Shown here: piece after piece, positions 29,643-38,682 of the stretch
Numbering within the stretch: position 1 is the first letter of the stretch
How the letters are laid out: every line of letters starts with the position of its first letter
Origin: Candidatus Flexicrinis affinis
Lineage (GTDB): Bacteria > Chloroflexota > Anaerolineae > Aggregatilineales > Phototrophicaceae
Assembly (NCBI GenBank): GCA_016716525.1
Contig: JADJWE010000001.1
Coordinates: 1,922,001-1,986,000, forward strand
Length of the DNA stretch: 64,000 nucleotides
Direction: 5' to 3'
Translations under genes and position numbers: made by a program
Notes under the pieces: generated by a model
Told to the model about the DNA's origin: nothing
Seen by the model: the letters and a program-made list of their open reading frames with translations, nothing else
Databases searched by the model: none

Positions 29643-31172
29643 ATGACTTTTCCACGCTCTAGCGGCGTGCTCCTGCATCCGACGTCACTTCCCGGTCGCT
29701 ATGGCATCGGCGATCTTGGCGACTACGCTTTCCGGTTCATCGACGCGCTCGAAGCCGCCGGCCAGTCTTACTGGCAGATCCTTCCGCTCGGCCCGACCAG
29801 CTACGGCGACTCCCCGTATCAGTCGCTAAGCACCTTCGCCGGGAACCCGAACCTCATCAGCCTCGACCGACTCTTGCAGATCGGTTGGCTGCACCCGGAC
29901 GACTTGCGCGACATGCCAGTTTTTCCTGACGACCGCGTCGACTACGGCCCGGTCATCACGTTTCACGACCAACTGCTCGATGTGGCGTTTCGTCGGTTTT
30001 CGTCCAGCGCTAGCGACGGCTATCGCGACGCGTTTGCCGCATGGACAGCGAGCCAGGCGAAGTGGCTCGACGACTTCGCGCTGTTCGTCGCGCTCAAGAA
30101 TCGCTTCGGTGGACGACCGTGGACGGAGTGGGACACCCCTTATGCTCTCCGCGAGACTCGTGCGCTTGAGGCGGCATGGGAGCAGTTCGCTGGCGAGATC
30201 GAAGCAGTGAAGTTCCGCCAGTGGCTGTTCTTCGCGCAGTGGGAAGAACTCAAGCGTTACGCCAACGCTCACGGCGTGAGTATCGTCGGCGACATCCCGA
30301 TCTTCGTCGCCCATGACAGCGCCGACGTTTGGGCGCATCGCGACCTGTTCTACCTCGATTCGCGCGGGAATCCGGAGGTCGTCGCGGGTGTCCCGCCCGA
30401 CTATTTCAGCGCAACCGGCCAGCGTTGGGGCAACCCGCTTTACAAGTGGGACGTGCACAAAGCCCGCGGCTATCAGTGGTGGATCGACCGCGTCCGCGCC
30501 GTGCTCAACATGGTTGATCTGGTACGCATCGACCACTTCCGCGCATTCGAGGACTACTGGGAGATCCCAGCGACCGAAGCGACCGCCGTAAAAGGGCGCT
30601 GGCTGAAGGGGCCGAACACCGACCTGTTCGACGCCATCCGCGCCGAGTTGGGTGACGAACTTCCGATCATCGCCGAAGACCTCGGGCAAATCACGAAGGC
30701 CGTCGAGGACTTACGTGACGCGCTCGGCCTGCCCGGCATGAAGATCATCCAGTTTGCCTTCAGCGACCCGAACAACGTGTTTCTGCCGCACAACTTCACG
30801 ACGGAGAACTGCATCGTCTACACCGGTACGCACGACAACAACACGATCGTCGGCTGGTGGCGCGGCGAGGCATCGGCCGGTGAGCGCGAGTACGTCATGG
30901 CGTACTTCAACCGGGACATCAGCGATTCGCCGCATTGGGAAATGATCAGGCTATCAATGGGCACAATCGCCCACACGGCGATCACGCCGCTGCAAGATAT
31001 CCTCGGTCTCGATCAGAAGGCACGCATGAACACGCCCGGCGTCGAGGCGGGCAACTGGACATGGCGCGCGCTCGAAAGCCAGTACACGAACGGCGACGCA
31101 TTCCGCACGTTGGCGCACTTCACCAAGGTCTACGCACGCTGGCCCGGCGAACGGGTCATGTCGCGCGGATAG
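29643..31172 (+). CDS. malQ: 4-alpha-glucanotransferase (amylomaltase)
   Basis: A 509-residue GH77 enzyme that transfers alpha-1,4-glucan segments between maltodextrins, releasing glucose. The sequence opens SGVLLHPTSLPGRYGIGDLG, the family's usual N-terminus. The nucleophile Asp is in VRIDHFRAFEDYW (Asp297), the acid/base Glu in IIAEDLG (Glu345), and the stabilising Asp in GTHDNNT (about residue 398). Length is typical for the short bacterial amylomaltases. Together with GlgP it would process glycogen or maltodextrin; the genes are 18 kb apart. Confidence 0.96.
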   Translation: MTFPRSSGVLLHPTSLPGRYGIGDLGDYAFRFIDALEAAGQSYWQILPLGPTSYGDSPYQSLSTFAGNPNLISLDRLLQIGWLHPDDLRDMPVFPDDRVDYGPVITFHDQLLDVAFRRFSSSASDGYRDAFAAWTASQAKWLDDFALFVALKNRFGGRPWTEWDTPYALRETRALEAAWEQFAGEIEAVKFRQWLFFAQWEELKRYANAHGVSIVGDIPIFVAHDSADVWAHRDLFYLDSRGNPEVVAGVPPDYFSATGQRWGNPLYKWDVHKARGYQWWIDRVRAVLNMVDLVRIDHFRAFEDYWEIPATEATAVKGRWLKGPNTDLFDAIRAELGDELPIIAEDLGQITKAVEDLRDALGLPGMKIIQFAFSDPNNVFLPHNFTTENCIVYTGTHDNNTIVGWWRGEASAGEREYVMAYFNRDISDSPHWEMIRLSMGTIAHTAITPLQDILGLDQKARMNTPGVEAGNWTWRALESQYTNGDAFRTLAHFTKVYARWPGERVMSRG

Positions 31173-31198
31173 CCGGTCTGCCCTATCCCAGAATCGCG

Positions 31199-31224
31199 CC
31201 GGGGCATCGACGTTAATGCCCCGG
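31199..31224. terminator. Hairpin between convergent malQ and hydrolase genes
   Basis: Perfect nine-base-pair stem (31199-31207 with 31216-31224), eight-base loop, between two convergent genes. No long T-run on either side; a shared terminator is likely from position. Confidence 0.6.
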
Positions 31225-31280
31225 TGTCTTGCCGCCGCGCACGTTCACTTGAATCGGACGCAATCGCGCACCCGTTACGG

Positions 31281-32288
31281 TTACGACCCCGTTAACCAGT
31301 CCTTCGCCGCCGGATACCAGAAACGGTGCCCGCCATCGTGTACGACCAACGCCACTGCGTCGGCGGCCCCAATCGCCTCGTATGCGCGATTCACGGGCGC
31401 AAATGCCGAACGCGCATGTGCGACCGGATAGATGTGATCGGTCTGGCCATTGACGAACACCATGCGGCGCGGCGCCGTCAGCACCGAGATCTCCTCGATG
31501 CCGCATACCTTGAGCAGGCCGGGCACGTAATTGCACTCGCAGTGTTCAATGCCGAAGATCGAATAGCGATAGTCGCAGAAGTAGCCGGACACGACATTGG
31601 TCGTCACGCGCGGCTCGAGCGCGGACAGAAACAAACCGGTCGTTCCGCCGCCCGAATGGCCCACGCACCCGATCCAGCCCGGAATCACATCGGCCCGCGT
31701 TTCGATCAGGTTAATGGCAAGCACCGCATCGCGGATGCGCTCGCCGAGAAGCGTCATCCCGTATGCAAGATAGTTGAACGCGATATGCCGGCACGAATTG
31801 AGCGATCCGCCGACCAAGTTCGTTACCCGTTCGCCAAATGCGCGCTGCTCAACCGCCACCACGAGGTAACCGTCAAGCGCGAGGAGCTCGGCGAAGTTGG
31901 CGTGCATGGCGGTTCGCTCGCGCGCTGTCGCCTCGTCCGGGTACTTGCCGAGCATGTATCCGACACCCGGCGCGTGCCCATGAAACGCCAGAACCGCCCG
32001 ATGCGGCCCCGGCGTTTTGGGGACGAGGACATAGATCGGCACGTTGAGTCCGTCGAGCGGGACGATGTACAGCTCTTCGGTAATCGCTCCGCGATCGGTC
32101 GTAGAGATATGCTCGACCCGCTGCGGCCGCCCGGCCGGAAGCCGTCCGGTGACGCCGAGCAGATCGCTCAGTTCGGCACGAAGCTGGGCCTGCCACGACG
32201 CGAGATTCGCGGCGGTCACGTCGGAAGCCTTGAACTTGCGTGAGCTCTGCTCGAATGTCGCATCAAGTTGCGACTGCATCCCAAACAT
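31281..32288 (-). CDS. Alpha/beta-hydrolase, prolyl oligopeptidase/dienelactone-hydrolase-like
   Basis: A 335-residue protein with an alpha/beta-hydrolase core. The nucleophile is in GHSGGGTTG, the acid Asp probably in NGQTDHIYP, and the His in HDGGHRFWYP. An oxyanion-loop segment HGHAPGVGYM lies before the nucleophile. The N-terminal 90 residues are helical with a small beta region, as in acetyl-xylan-esterase or Abhydrolase_7-like proteins. The substrate is unknown. The ATG at 32288 has a strong GGAAGGAGA site; an in-frame start at 32333 is unsupported. Confidence 0.82.
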   Translation of the reverse strand: MFGMQSQLDATFEQSSRKFKASDVTAANLASWQAQLRAELSDLLGVTGRLPAGRPQRVEHISTTDRGAITEELYIVPLDGLNVPIYVLVPKTPGPHRAVLAFHGHAPGVGYMLGKYPDEATARERTAMHANFAELLALDGYLVVAVEQRAFGERVTNLVGGSLNSCRHIAFNYLAYGMTLLGERIRDAVLAINLIETRADVIPGWIGCVGHSGGGTTGLFLSALEPRVTTNVVSGYFCDYRYSIFGIEHCECNYVPGLLKVCGIEEISVLTAPRRMVFVNGQTDHIYPVAHARSAFAPVNRAYEAIGAADAVALVVHDGGHRFWYPAAKDWLTGS

Positions 32289-32383
32289 GGCGTCTCCTTC
32301 CCGGCGCACGGCCGATGCCGCGCCATCCAGCATAGCCGATTCGAGCGTCTGTCAGCGAGTCCGCCATGTGCCAGCCGCATAGA

Positions 32384-32412
32384 TTTACGCAGGTGGAGCG
32401 GTGTGATAGAAT
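32384..32412 (+). promoter_or_regulatory. Candidate lon promoter
   Basis: TTTACG (32384-32389), 17-base spacer, TAGAAT (32407-32412), giving a start near 32419 and a leader of about 30 bases before lon. I see no CIRCE or other heat-shock operator. Confidence 0.5.
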
Positions 32413-32448
32413 CACCGATCCAATTCGATTCATCTCAGAAAGACAACA

Positions 32449-34956
32449 GTGAGCGATAGCATCTCCACCAATGACTTCGAGTCGGTCCGCAGCGCGAAGG
32501 CCGATGCTGAGGGGGTCATTCGGCTTCCGGTCGTTCCCCTACTGAACACCGTCGTATACCCGAACGTCGTATCGCCAGTCGTGATCTTTGACGACCGCGG
32601 GCGATCTGCGCTGCGCTTCGCCTCAGAGAATCACAAGACGGTGATTGGCGTTGCAGTGCGCGACTCATCTGTCAGCGAACCCGGCCCGGACGACCTCTAC
32701 ACGGTCGGCACCGAGCTTGGATTGTCGCGCTTGCAGCACCGCTTCGACGCCCGTGAGGACACCGTTCTGGCGCAGGGCCGGCGGCGCCTGCAGATCATCG
32801 AGTTCGTACAGACCGACCCGCATCTGATCGCCAAAGCCCGCGTCATCACCGAGGACAACCCGCAGAGCGACGAGATCGACGTCTTGACACGCACGGTGTT
32901 CGAGATGTTCCAGCACGCGGCCGACCTCAATGAGTCGATCCCGGACGACGTGATTGACTACGCCGAGACGATTTTCGAGCCGGGCTGGCTTGCCGACTTT
33001 GTCGCATCCATGCTGACGATGACGCTGGACGAGCGGCAGAAGGTCCTCGAGACGTCCGACATCATGTCGCGTTTGCGGTTGGTGGCGTCGCTGCTGAACC
33101 GCGAGCTGAACATGCTTGAACTGCGCGAAGATATCGCGGGTCAGGTACAGTCGGAGTTCGCCAAGAGTCAGCGCGAGGCGTTCCTGCGCGAGCAGATTCG
33201 TGTGATCCAGAACGAACTCGGCGAAGGCGACCCATTCCAGCAGGACATCGTCGAACTGCGCGAGCAGATCCAGTCCGCCGGTCTGCCGCCCGATATCTTC
33301 GAGAAGGCCACGAAGGAGCTGTCCCGGTTGGCGGCGATGCCCCCGATGGCCCCGGAAGTCGGCATTATCCGCACTTACCTCGACTGGATCGTCGGGCTTC
33401 CGTGGAGCAACGCCAGCGAGGACGTCCTCGACCTGAAGCATGCACAGCGCGTGCTGGACGACGATCACTACGGCCTGAAGAAGATCAAAGATCGCATCCT
33501 CGAGCACATCGCCGTGCGCAAACTGGCTGCGGACAAGCAGCGGACACCGATCCTGTGCTTCGTCGGGCCACCGGGTGTCGGCAAGACCTCGCTTGGGCGA
33601 AGCATCGCGCGCGCGCTCGGTCGTACGTTTGTGCGCGTCAGCCTCGGCGGCGTGCGTGACGAAGCCGAGATCCGTGGACACCGCCGGACGTACATTGGCG
33701 CGCTGCCCGGTCGCGTGCTGCAGACGATGAAGCGCGCAGGCACGATCAACCCGGTGTTCATGCTGGACGAGATCGACAAACTCGGCGCCGACTTCCGGGG
33801 CGATCCATCGGCGGCGCTGCTCGAAGTGCTCGACCCGGAGCAAAACCACGAGTTCAGCGACCACTATCTCGATCTGCCGTACGATCTGTCACACGTGATG
33901 TTCATCACGACCGCCAACGACCTGTCAGGGCTGCCGGAAGCCCTGCTCGACCGCATGGAAGTGATCGAGTTCCCCGGCTATACCGAGGACGAGAAAGCCG
34001 CCATCGCCGACCAATATCTGGTGCCGCAGCAGATCGAAGCCAACGGCCTGAGCGATCACACCATCAAGTTCGGCGAGGATGCGATTCGCACGATCATTCG
34101 CGAGTACACGTACGAAGCGGGTGTACGCAACTTGAACCGCGAGATCGGCAACATCTGCCGGAAACTCGCGCGAGCGGTGGCCGAGAAGCGGCGTATGACA
34201 CGCAAGATCACACCGGAAGTCGTCAACAAGCTGCTTGGCCCGGCGACGTTCTTGGAGAATCACACCAACCGTGACGACTCGGTCGGTCTGGCGACCGGCC
34301 TCGCATGGACTCCGAACGGCGGCGACACGTTGATGTTCGAGGTGAGTATCCTGCCGGGTAAAGGAACCATGATGCTCACCGGCAGCCTCGGCGAAATCAT
34401 GCAGGAGTCGGCGCAGGCGGCCATGTCGTACATGCGCGCGCATGCTGCAGACTTCAACGTGCCGGACGCGGACTTTGAGGAGTTCGATGTCCACGTGCAC
34501 GTACCGGAAGGCGCGGTGCCGAAAGACGGGCCGTCCGCTGGAATCACACTGGCGACCGCGATCATCTCTGCCTTCACCGAGCGCAAAGTCCGGTCGGACA
34601 TCGCCATGACCGGCGAAATCACGCTTCGCGGGCGCGTGCTGCCGGTCGGCGGGGTGAAAGAGAAAGTGCTTGCAGCACATCGCGCGCTTGTCCCGACCGT
34701 GATCCTGCCCAAGCAGAACGGCAAGGACTTGATCGACATCCCGGCCAAGACCCGGCAGAAACTGACCATTCACCTCGTAGAAGATATGCAGCAGGTGTTG
34801 GACCTTGTACTGCTCGATCCGCCGAAAGAACGCGAACGCGACAAGGCGCGCGACAAGAAGGAAAAGCCCGCTAAACGCACGAAAGCCGAAAACGCAAACG
34901 GATCGGCGAAGCCAACTGCGAAGGTGAAGAAACCGGTACCCGCGGCGGAAGGATAG
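32449..34956 (+). CDS. lon: ATP-dependent Lon protease
   Basis: An 835-residue LonA-type protease that degrades misfolded and regulatory proteins in the cytoplasm. It has an N-terminal substrate-binding domain (about 20-210, starting RLPVVPLLNTVVYP), an AAA+ module with Walker A GPPGVGKTS (near residue 373) and Walker B FMLDEIDKL, and a protease domain. The catalytic Ser is in PKDGPSAGIT (Ser696) and the dyad Lys in GGVKEKVLAAHR (about 739). The last 45 residues are a Lys/Ala/Pro-rich tail not needed by the family, perhaps nucleic-acid binding. Start is GTG at 32449; no clear Shine-Dalgarno is visible. The next gene follows by three bp. Confidence 0.96.
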   Translation: MSDSISTNDFESVRSAKADAEGVIRLPVVPLLNTVVYPNVVSPVVIFDDRGRSALRFASENHKTVIGVAVRDSSVSEPGPDDLYTVGTELGLSRLQHRFDAREDTVLAQGRRRLQIIEFVQTDPHLIAKARVITEDNPQSDEIDVLTRTVFEMFQHAADLNESIPDDVIDYAETIFEPGWLADFVASMLTMTLDERQKVLETSDIMSRLRLVASLLNRELNMLELREDIAGQVQSEFAKSQREAFLREQIRVIQNELGEGDPFQQDIVELREQIQSAGLPPDIFEKATKELSRLAAMPPMAPEVGIIRTYLDWIVGLPWSNASEDVLDLKHAQRVLDDDHYGLKKIKDRILEHIAVRKLAADKQRTPILCFVGPPGVGKTSLGRSIARALGRTFVRVSLGGVRDEAEIRGHRRTYIGALPGRVLQTMKRAGTINPVFMLDEIDKLGADFRGDPSAALLEVLDPEQNHEFSDHYLDLPYDLSHVMFITTANDLSGLPEALLDRMEVIEFPGYTEDEKAAIADQYLVPQQIEANGLSDHTIKFGEDAIRTIIREYTYEAGVRNLNREIGNICRKLARAVAEKRRMTRKITPEVVNKLLGPATFLENHTNRDDSVGLATGLAWTPNGGDTLMFEVSILPGKGTMMLTGSLGEIMQESAQAAMSYMRAHAADFNVPDADFEEFDVHVHVPEGAVPKDGPSAGITLATAIISAFTERKVRSDIAMTGEITLRGRVLPVGGVKEKVLAAHRALVPTVILPKQNGKDLIDIPAKTRQKLTIHLVEDMQQVLDLVLLDPPKERERDKARDKKEKPAKRTKAENANGSAKPTAKVKKPVPAAEG

Positions 34957-34959
34957 CAA

Positions 34960-36405
34960 ATGAGCGACATTCAGGTGGACGACCTACAGGCGCGGCTTGC
35001 TTCGGGTCGCAGCGCCCAAGTGGACTGGCTCCCCGCGAGTGCGGAGCTTGCCCGGATCGCCGAATCCTTAATGTCGTTTGCCAATGCACGCCGCGAAGGT
35101 ATGCTGCTGCTTGGCGTCAGCGCCGCCAACACCATCGAACCGATCGACGATTTCGAAGCGCTGATCGAAAAAGCACTTGCTGCCGCGCTGATGCTGACGC
35201 CGCCGCTGATCCTCCCCTACCCGACACGCGAGAACGTCGGTGGAACGACGATCGTCAAAGTGACGGTTCCGGCAGGGATGTCAAATGTCCACAGCCTGAA
35301 CGGCCGGTACCTCATCCGCGACGGCATTTCGAACGTGCCGCTTGCGCCCAGCGCAATGCGCCAGCTTCTGATCGAACGGGGCGACATCACCTACGAGGCA
35401 GAGATCGCCCGGAATGCCACGCGCGACGACCTCGACCCGGAGCGCCTGCGCCAGTATGCGGCGTCCATCCGCGAAAGCGATGTCGATGCGGCGCTGCTCA
35501 AGCGCGGGTGCGTCGCGCAGGCAGACGGTAACCTGCTGCCGACCCACGCCGGCATCCTGCTCTTTGGCAAGGACCCGCGTCGCTTTGTGCGCGGCGCCGA
35601 GATCACCGCCGTTCGCTTCGCGGGCGACACGATGGGCGACACGTTCATGCGCGAGGACATTACCGGCACGCTGCCCGAACAGATTCGGCGCGTCGAGACC
35701 TTCCTGCGTGACGTTCTGCGCAAGGGCGTCACGTTGGGTGGGACGATGGCCCGCAGCGAGCAGTACGAATACCCGCTCGAAGCTGTGCGTGAACTGGTCG
35801 TCAACGCCGTAGCCCATCGCGATTACAGCATTCAAGGCGACGGCATTCGACTATATGTCTTCAAGGACCGGATGGAGATCACCAGCCCCGGACGCTTGCC
35901 GGGGCCGGTCACCGTCGCCAACATCAAGGACGAGCGATTCTCTCGAAACCCGGCGATCGTACAGGTGTTGGCCGACTTGCACTTCATCGAGCGCCTCGGC
36001 TACGGAGTCGACCGCGTGCTGGAATTGACGCGGCAGCACGGCCTTCCCGAGCCGCTGTTCACTGAGACTGACGGCGGCTTCAAGGTGACGATCTTCAACG
36101 CGCTTACGCCGGCGGCGGTCGCCGCAAAGGCCGAGGCCAGCGCCGAGAAACCCACCCTTGCAAGTACGATCGACCTGCTGGAGCTGTATCGCGGCGTGCC
36201 GCTCAATCCGCGTCAAGAGAGCGTGCTCGTCCACCTGAGTGAGCCGACCAACACGCGCATCACCAACAGCGAGCTTCAGCGCCTGCACCCGGACGTGCAC
36301 CCGGAGACGATCCGGCGCGACCTGTCCGATCTCGTCGCCAAAGACATCTTGAGCAAGATGGGCGAGAAGCGCGGCTCGTATTACGTACTGCGCAAGAAGG
36401 CCTAG
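34960..36405 (+). CDS. AlbA_2/Schlafen-like ATP-binding regulator (COG2865 type)
   Basis: A 481-residue protein. The N-terminal domain (about 10-130, with SLMSFANARREGMLLLGVS) resembles the AlbA_2/Schlafen DNA-binding domain. The middle domain has ELVVNAVAHRDYS and IERLGYGVDRVL, matching the HATPase_c_4 region of COG2865 proteins. The C-terminal 80 residues look like a winged helix (QESVLVHLSEPTNTRITNSE). Such proteins are usually called transcriptional regulators, but targets are rarely known. It starts three bases after the lon stop, so it is almost surely in the same transcript. Its stop is three bases from the stop of the convergent fmt gene. Confidence 0.83.
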   Translation: MSDIQVDDLQARLASGRSAQVDWLPASAELARIAESLMSFANARREGMLLLGVSAANTIEPIDDFEALIEKALAAALMLTPPLILPYPTRENVGGTTIVKVTVPAGMSNVHSLNGRYLIRDGISNVPLAPSAMRQLLIERGDITYEAEIARNATRDDLDPERLRQYAASIRESDVDAALLKRGCVAQADGNLLPTHAGILLFGKDPRRFVRGAEITAVRFAGDTMGDTFMREDITGTLPEQIRRVETFLRDVLRKGVTLGGTMARSEQYEYPLEAVRELVVNAVAHRDYSIQGDGIRLYVFKDRMEITSPGRLPGPVTVANIKDERFSRNPAIVQVLADLHFIERLGYGVDRVLELTRQHGLPEPLFTETDGGFKVTIFNALTPAAVAAKAEASAEKPTLASTIDLLELYRGVPLNPRQESVLVHLSEPTNTRITNSELQRLHPDVHPETIRRDLSDLVAKDILSKMGEKRGSYYVLRKKA

Positions 36406-36408
36406 CGC

Positions 36409-37329
36409 CTACTGCAGCAAATCGCCATCGATTTCCGGCTGGCCGTTGACGAATGCCCGGACGTCAAGCGCCTGCCGCCCGGCCAACTGCAGACGTGTCG
36501 GCGCATAGACGCCTGAGCCTGTCCCGATCAGCATCTGTCCATCGACCACATCGACGCAGCCCGCCGGCAAGTTGCCCTGCTCGACGCGCCCGCTCAACAC
36601 CTTGACCAGACGCCCACGCCACATGGTGAACGTCCCCGGCCACGGTGTAAACGCGCGCACCATGTGATCGATTCTTTCTGCCGACGCCGACCACTCGATT
36701 CGGCCGTCATCCTTGCGGATTTGTGGCGCGAGGGTGACGCCTTCGGCAGGCTGCGGGCGCGGCACGATGGTTCCTTCGACGTAACCTTTGATCGTCGGGA
36801 TGAGCAGCTCGGCGCCAAGTTTGGATAACCGGTCGTGCAAGGTTGCGCTGGTCTCATTCGGGGCGATATCGACCTCCTGCGCCGTGAGGATCGGGCCCGT
36901 GTCGAGGCCGGCGTCCATCTTCATGATAGTGACGCCTGTGCGTGTATCGCCAGCTTTGATCGCGTGCTGGATGGGCGATGCACCGCGCCAGCGTGGCAGA
37001 AGCGACGCGTGAACGTTGAGGCCGCCCAGCCGCGGCAAATCGAGCACGACCTGCGGCAAGATTTGCCCGAACGCTGCCACGACGTACAAATCGGCGGGCC
37101 ACTGCCTGAGCGCCTCGATGACTTCGGGTTTTCTCAGTCGTTCTGGCTGCATGACAGGAATCCCGAGCATGCTCGCGGCCACCTTCACCGGCGGCGGCAC
37201 AGGCTCGCGCGAACGGCCCGCAGGCCGGTCAGGCTGAGTGACAACTCCGATTACATCGTATGCGGCAGCGAGGGCCTTCAGCGTGGGCACCGAGAATTCC
37301 GGCGTCCCCATAAAGACGATCTTGACCAC
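36409..37329 (-). CDS. fmt: Methionyl-tRNA formyltransferase
   Basis: A 306-residue enzyme that formylates initiator Met-tRNA using 10-formyl-tetrahydrofolate. The N-terminal domain begins VKIVFMGTPEFSVPTL. The catalytic-region motif HASLLPRWRGASPIQHAI contains the family's SLLPRWRG signature, with the conserved Asn/His/Asp set just before it and in MDAGLDTGP. The C-terminal OB-like domain covers about residues 205-306. Start is GTG at 37329, with GGAC upstream. Def is not adjacent in this window. Confidence 0.95.
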   Translation of the reverse strand: MVKIVFMGTPEFSVPTLKALAAAYDVIGVVTQPDRPAGRSREPVPPPVKVAASMLGIPVMQPERLRKPEVIEALRQWPADLYVVAAFGQILPQVVLDLPRLGGLNVHASLLPRWRGASPIQHAIKAGDTRTGVTIMKMDAGLDTGPILTAQEVDIAPNETSATLHDRLSKLGAELLIPTIKGYVEGTIVPRPQPAEGVTLAPQIRKDDGRIEWSASAERIDHMVRAFTPWPGTFTMWRGRLVKVLSGRVEQGNLPAGCVDVVDGQMLIGTGSGVYAPTRLQLAGRQALDVRAFVNGQPEIDGDLLQ

Positions 37330-37395
37330 AACATGCCGTCCTTTCGTAATAAACGGACTACTCTAGTGACATGATTATATCGCGCCAAGCGCACC

Positions 37396-37424
37396 TTGAA
37401 TCATGCCACGGTCGCAGGTATGAT
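37396..37424 (+). promoter_or_regulatory. rplS promoter
   Basis: TTGAAT (37396-37401), 17-base spacer, TATGAT (37419-37424). Predicts transcription from about 37431 and a leader of roughly 62 bases ahead of rplS. Confidence 0.7.
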
Positions 37425-37450
37425 ATTTCGTCACACAGCATGATCCGCCG

Positions 37451-37477
37451 TACGCCTCGGGCTGGGCGTATTTTTTT
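37451..37477 (+). promoter_or_regulatory. Attenuator-like hairpin in the rplS leader
   Basis: A six-base-pair stem (TACGCC 37451-37456 with GGCGTA 37465-37470, extendable by one G-U pair) followed directly by seven T (37471-37477). It lies between the promoter and the GGAAGGA ribosome site and has the form of an intrinsic terminator inside the leader. Confidence 0.6.
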
Positions 37478-37492
37478 GGAAGGACATTGACG

Positions 37493-37876
37493 ATGAGTCA
37501 GCAAATCATCAGTGGCTTGGAGGCGCCCGATCGCGGGCACCCCGAACTCCACCCGGGCGACACCGTGAAGGTTCACGTGCGCATCGTTGAGGGTGGCAAG
37601 GAGCGTATTCAGGTCTTTCAGGGCGTGGTGATCCGCCTCCGCAAGGGCGGCAACGACGCCAATTTCACCGTCCGGCGCATCGCGTCGCACGGCGTGGGTG
37701 TCGAGCGTACGTTCCTGCTCAAGAGCCCGCGCGTCGACAAAATCGAAGTCACCCGCGGCGCGAAGGTGCGCCGTGCGCAGCTGTACTACCTGCGCGACCT
37801 GCGCGGCAAGAAGGCGCGACTCAAGGAGCGCCGCCGCAACAAGCAGATGGTGACCGAAGCGCCTTCCGACAACTAG
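37493..37876 (+). CDS. rplS: Ribosomal protein bL19
   Basis: A 127-residue bL19 protein of the large subunit, at the 30S-50S interface. Recognisable segments are HPGDTVKVHVRIVEGGKERIQVFQGVVI and FTVRRIASHGVGVERTFLLKSPRVDKIEV, then a basic C-terminal helix. It is slightly longer than the usual 115 residues, with a short acidic tail (TEAPSDN). I chose the ATG at 37493, eight bases after GGAAGGAC; TTG at 37487 lies too close. It is monocistronic here, without trmD or rimM, which often sit next to rplS in other bacteria. Confidence 0.96.
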   Translation: MSQQIISGLEAPDRGHPELHPGDTVKVHVRIVEGGKERIQVFQGVVIRLRKGGNDANFTVRRIASHGVGVERTFLLKSPRVDKIEVTRGAKVRRAQLYYLRDLRGKKARLKERRRNKQMVTEAPSDN

Positions 37877-37905
37877 GCCGTACGCCAAACCAATACGACC
37901 ATGAT

Positions 37906-37930
37906 GGGGCATCGCGCGATGCCCCTCTTT
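37906..37930 (+). terminator. Intrinsic terminator after rplS
   Basis: Twenty-base perfect palindrome (37906-37925) followed by TCTTTGATT. Confidence 0.75.
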
Positions 37931-37950
37931 GATTGAGGAGACTGGTTCAC

Positions 37951-38682
37951 ATGGCTCGCCCGCTGATCGGCATTACGACTGCGCACCGCCCTGCAGGCAC
38001 CGAACGCGAAATCCCCGTGTATTCGGCCTACACGGCCATCGCCGAGAACGTGGCGCGCGCAGGCGGCTTGCCTGTGCTGATCCCGTCCACGATCGACGAC
38101 GACAGCTTGCGCGGTATTTTCGATCGGGTGGACGGTATCTTGCTTCCGGGCGGTGGCGACATCGACAGCAGCCACTGGGGCGAGCCGCTGCACGAAACAG
38201 TCTACGGGCTTGATCCCGCGCGCGACCACACCGAACTGACCATCGCCCGCTGGGCGGCCGAAGAAGATCGCCCGCTGTTCGGAATCTGCCGCGGGCATCA
38301 GCTGTTCAATGTCGCGCTTGGCGCCACGCTCATTCAGGACATCAACAGCCTGTATCCGACCGAACTATCGCACGGCAACTTCATGCCGATCCCGCGCGGC
38401 CAGCGTTCGCACGTCGTCGCCATCGAACCCGCGTCACGCCTTGCCGCTATTGTCGGCGAGACGCACGCCGTCCCTGTCAACAGCATCCATCATCAGGCGG
38501 TGAAGCACGCAGCGCCCGGTTTGCGCGTCGCGGCGGTTGCGCCCGACGGGTTGATCGAGGCGACCGAGCTGCCTGACGCCCGCTTTGCGCTCACGGTACA
38601 GTGGCACCCCGAAGACATCGCCGACGACGAGCGGATGTTCAACCTGTTTCGGGCGTTCGTGCAAGCGGCGTCAAACACCTAG
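37951..38682 (+). CDS. Peptidase C26-type gamma-glutamyl hydrolase (PuuD-like)
   Basis: A 243-residue class I glutamine amidotransferase-fold hydrolase. The nucleophile Cys is in FGICRGHQL, the catalytic His and Glu in QWHPED, and the opening RPLIGITTAHR plus ILLPGGGDIDSSHWGE are typical of gamma-glutamyl-GABA hydrolase (PuuD) and related peptidase C26 proteins. Without other putrescine-degradation genes nearby I keep the substrate open. The ATG at 37951 follows GAGGAG by ten bases; the in-frame ATG at 37933 has no ribosome site. The stop TAG lies in a CTAG shared with the convergent kinase gene. Confidence 0.85.
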   Translation: MARPLIGITTAHRPAGTEREIPVYSAYTAIAENVARAGGLPVLIPSTIDDDSLRGIFDRVDGILLPGGGDIDSSHWGEPLHETVYGLDPARDHTELTIARWAAEEDRPLFGICRGHQLFNVALGATLIQDINSLYPTELSHGNFMPIPRGQRSHVVAIEPASRLAAIVGETHAVPVNSIHHQAVKHAAPGLRVAAVAPDGLIEATELPDARFALTVQWHPEDIADDERMFNLFRAFVQAASNT

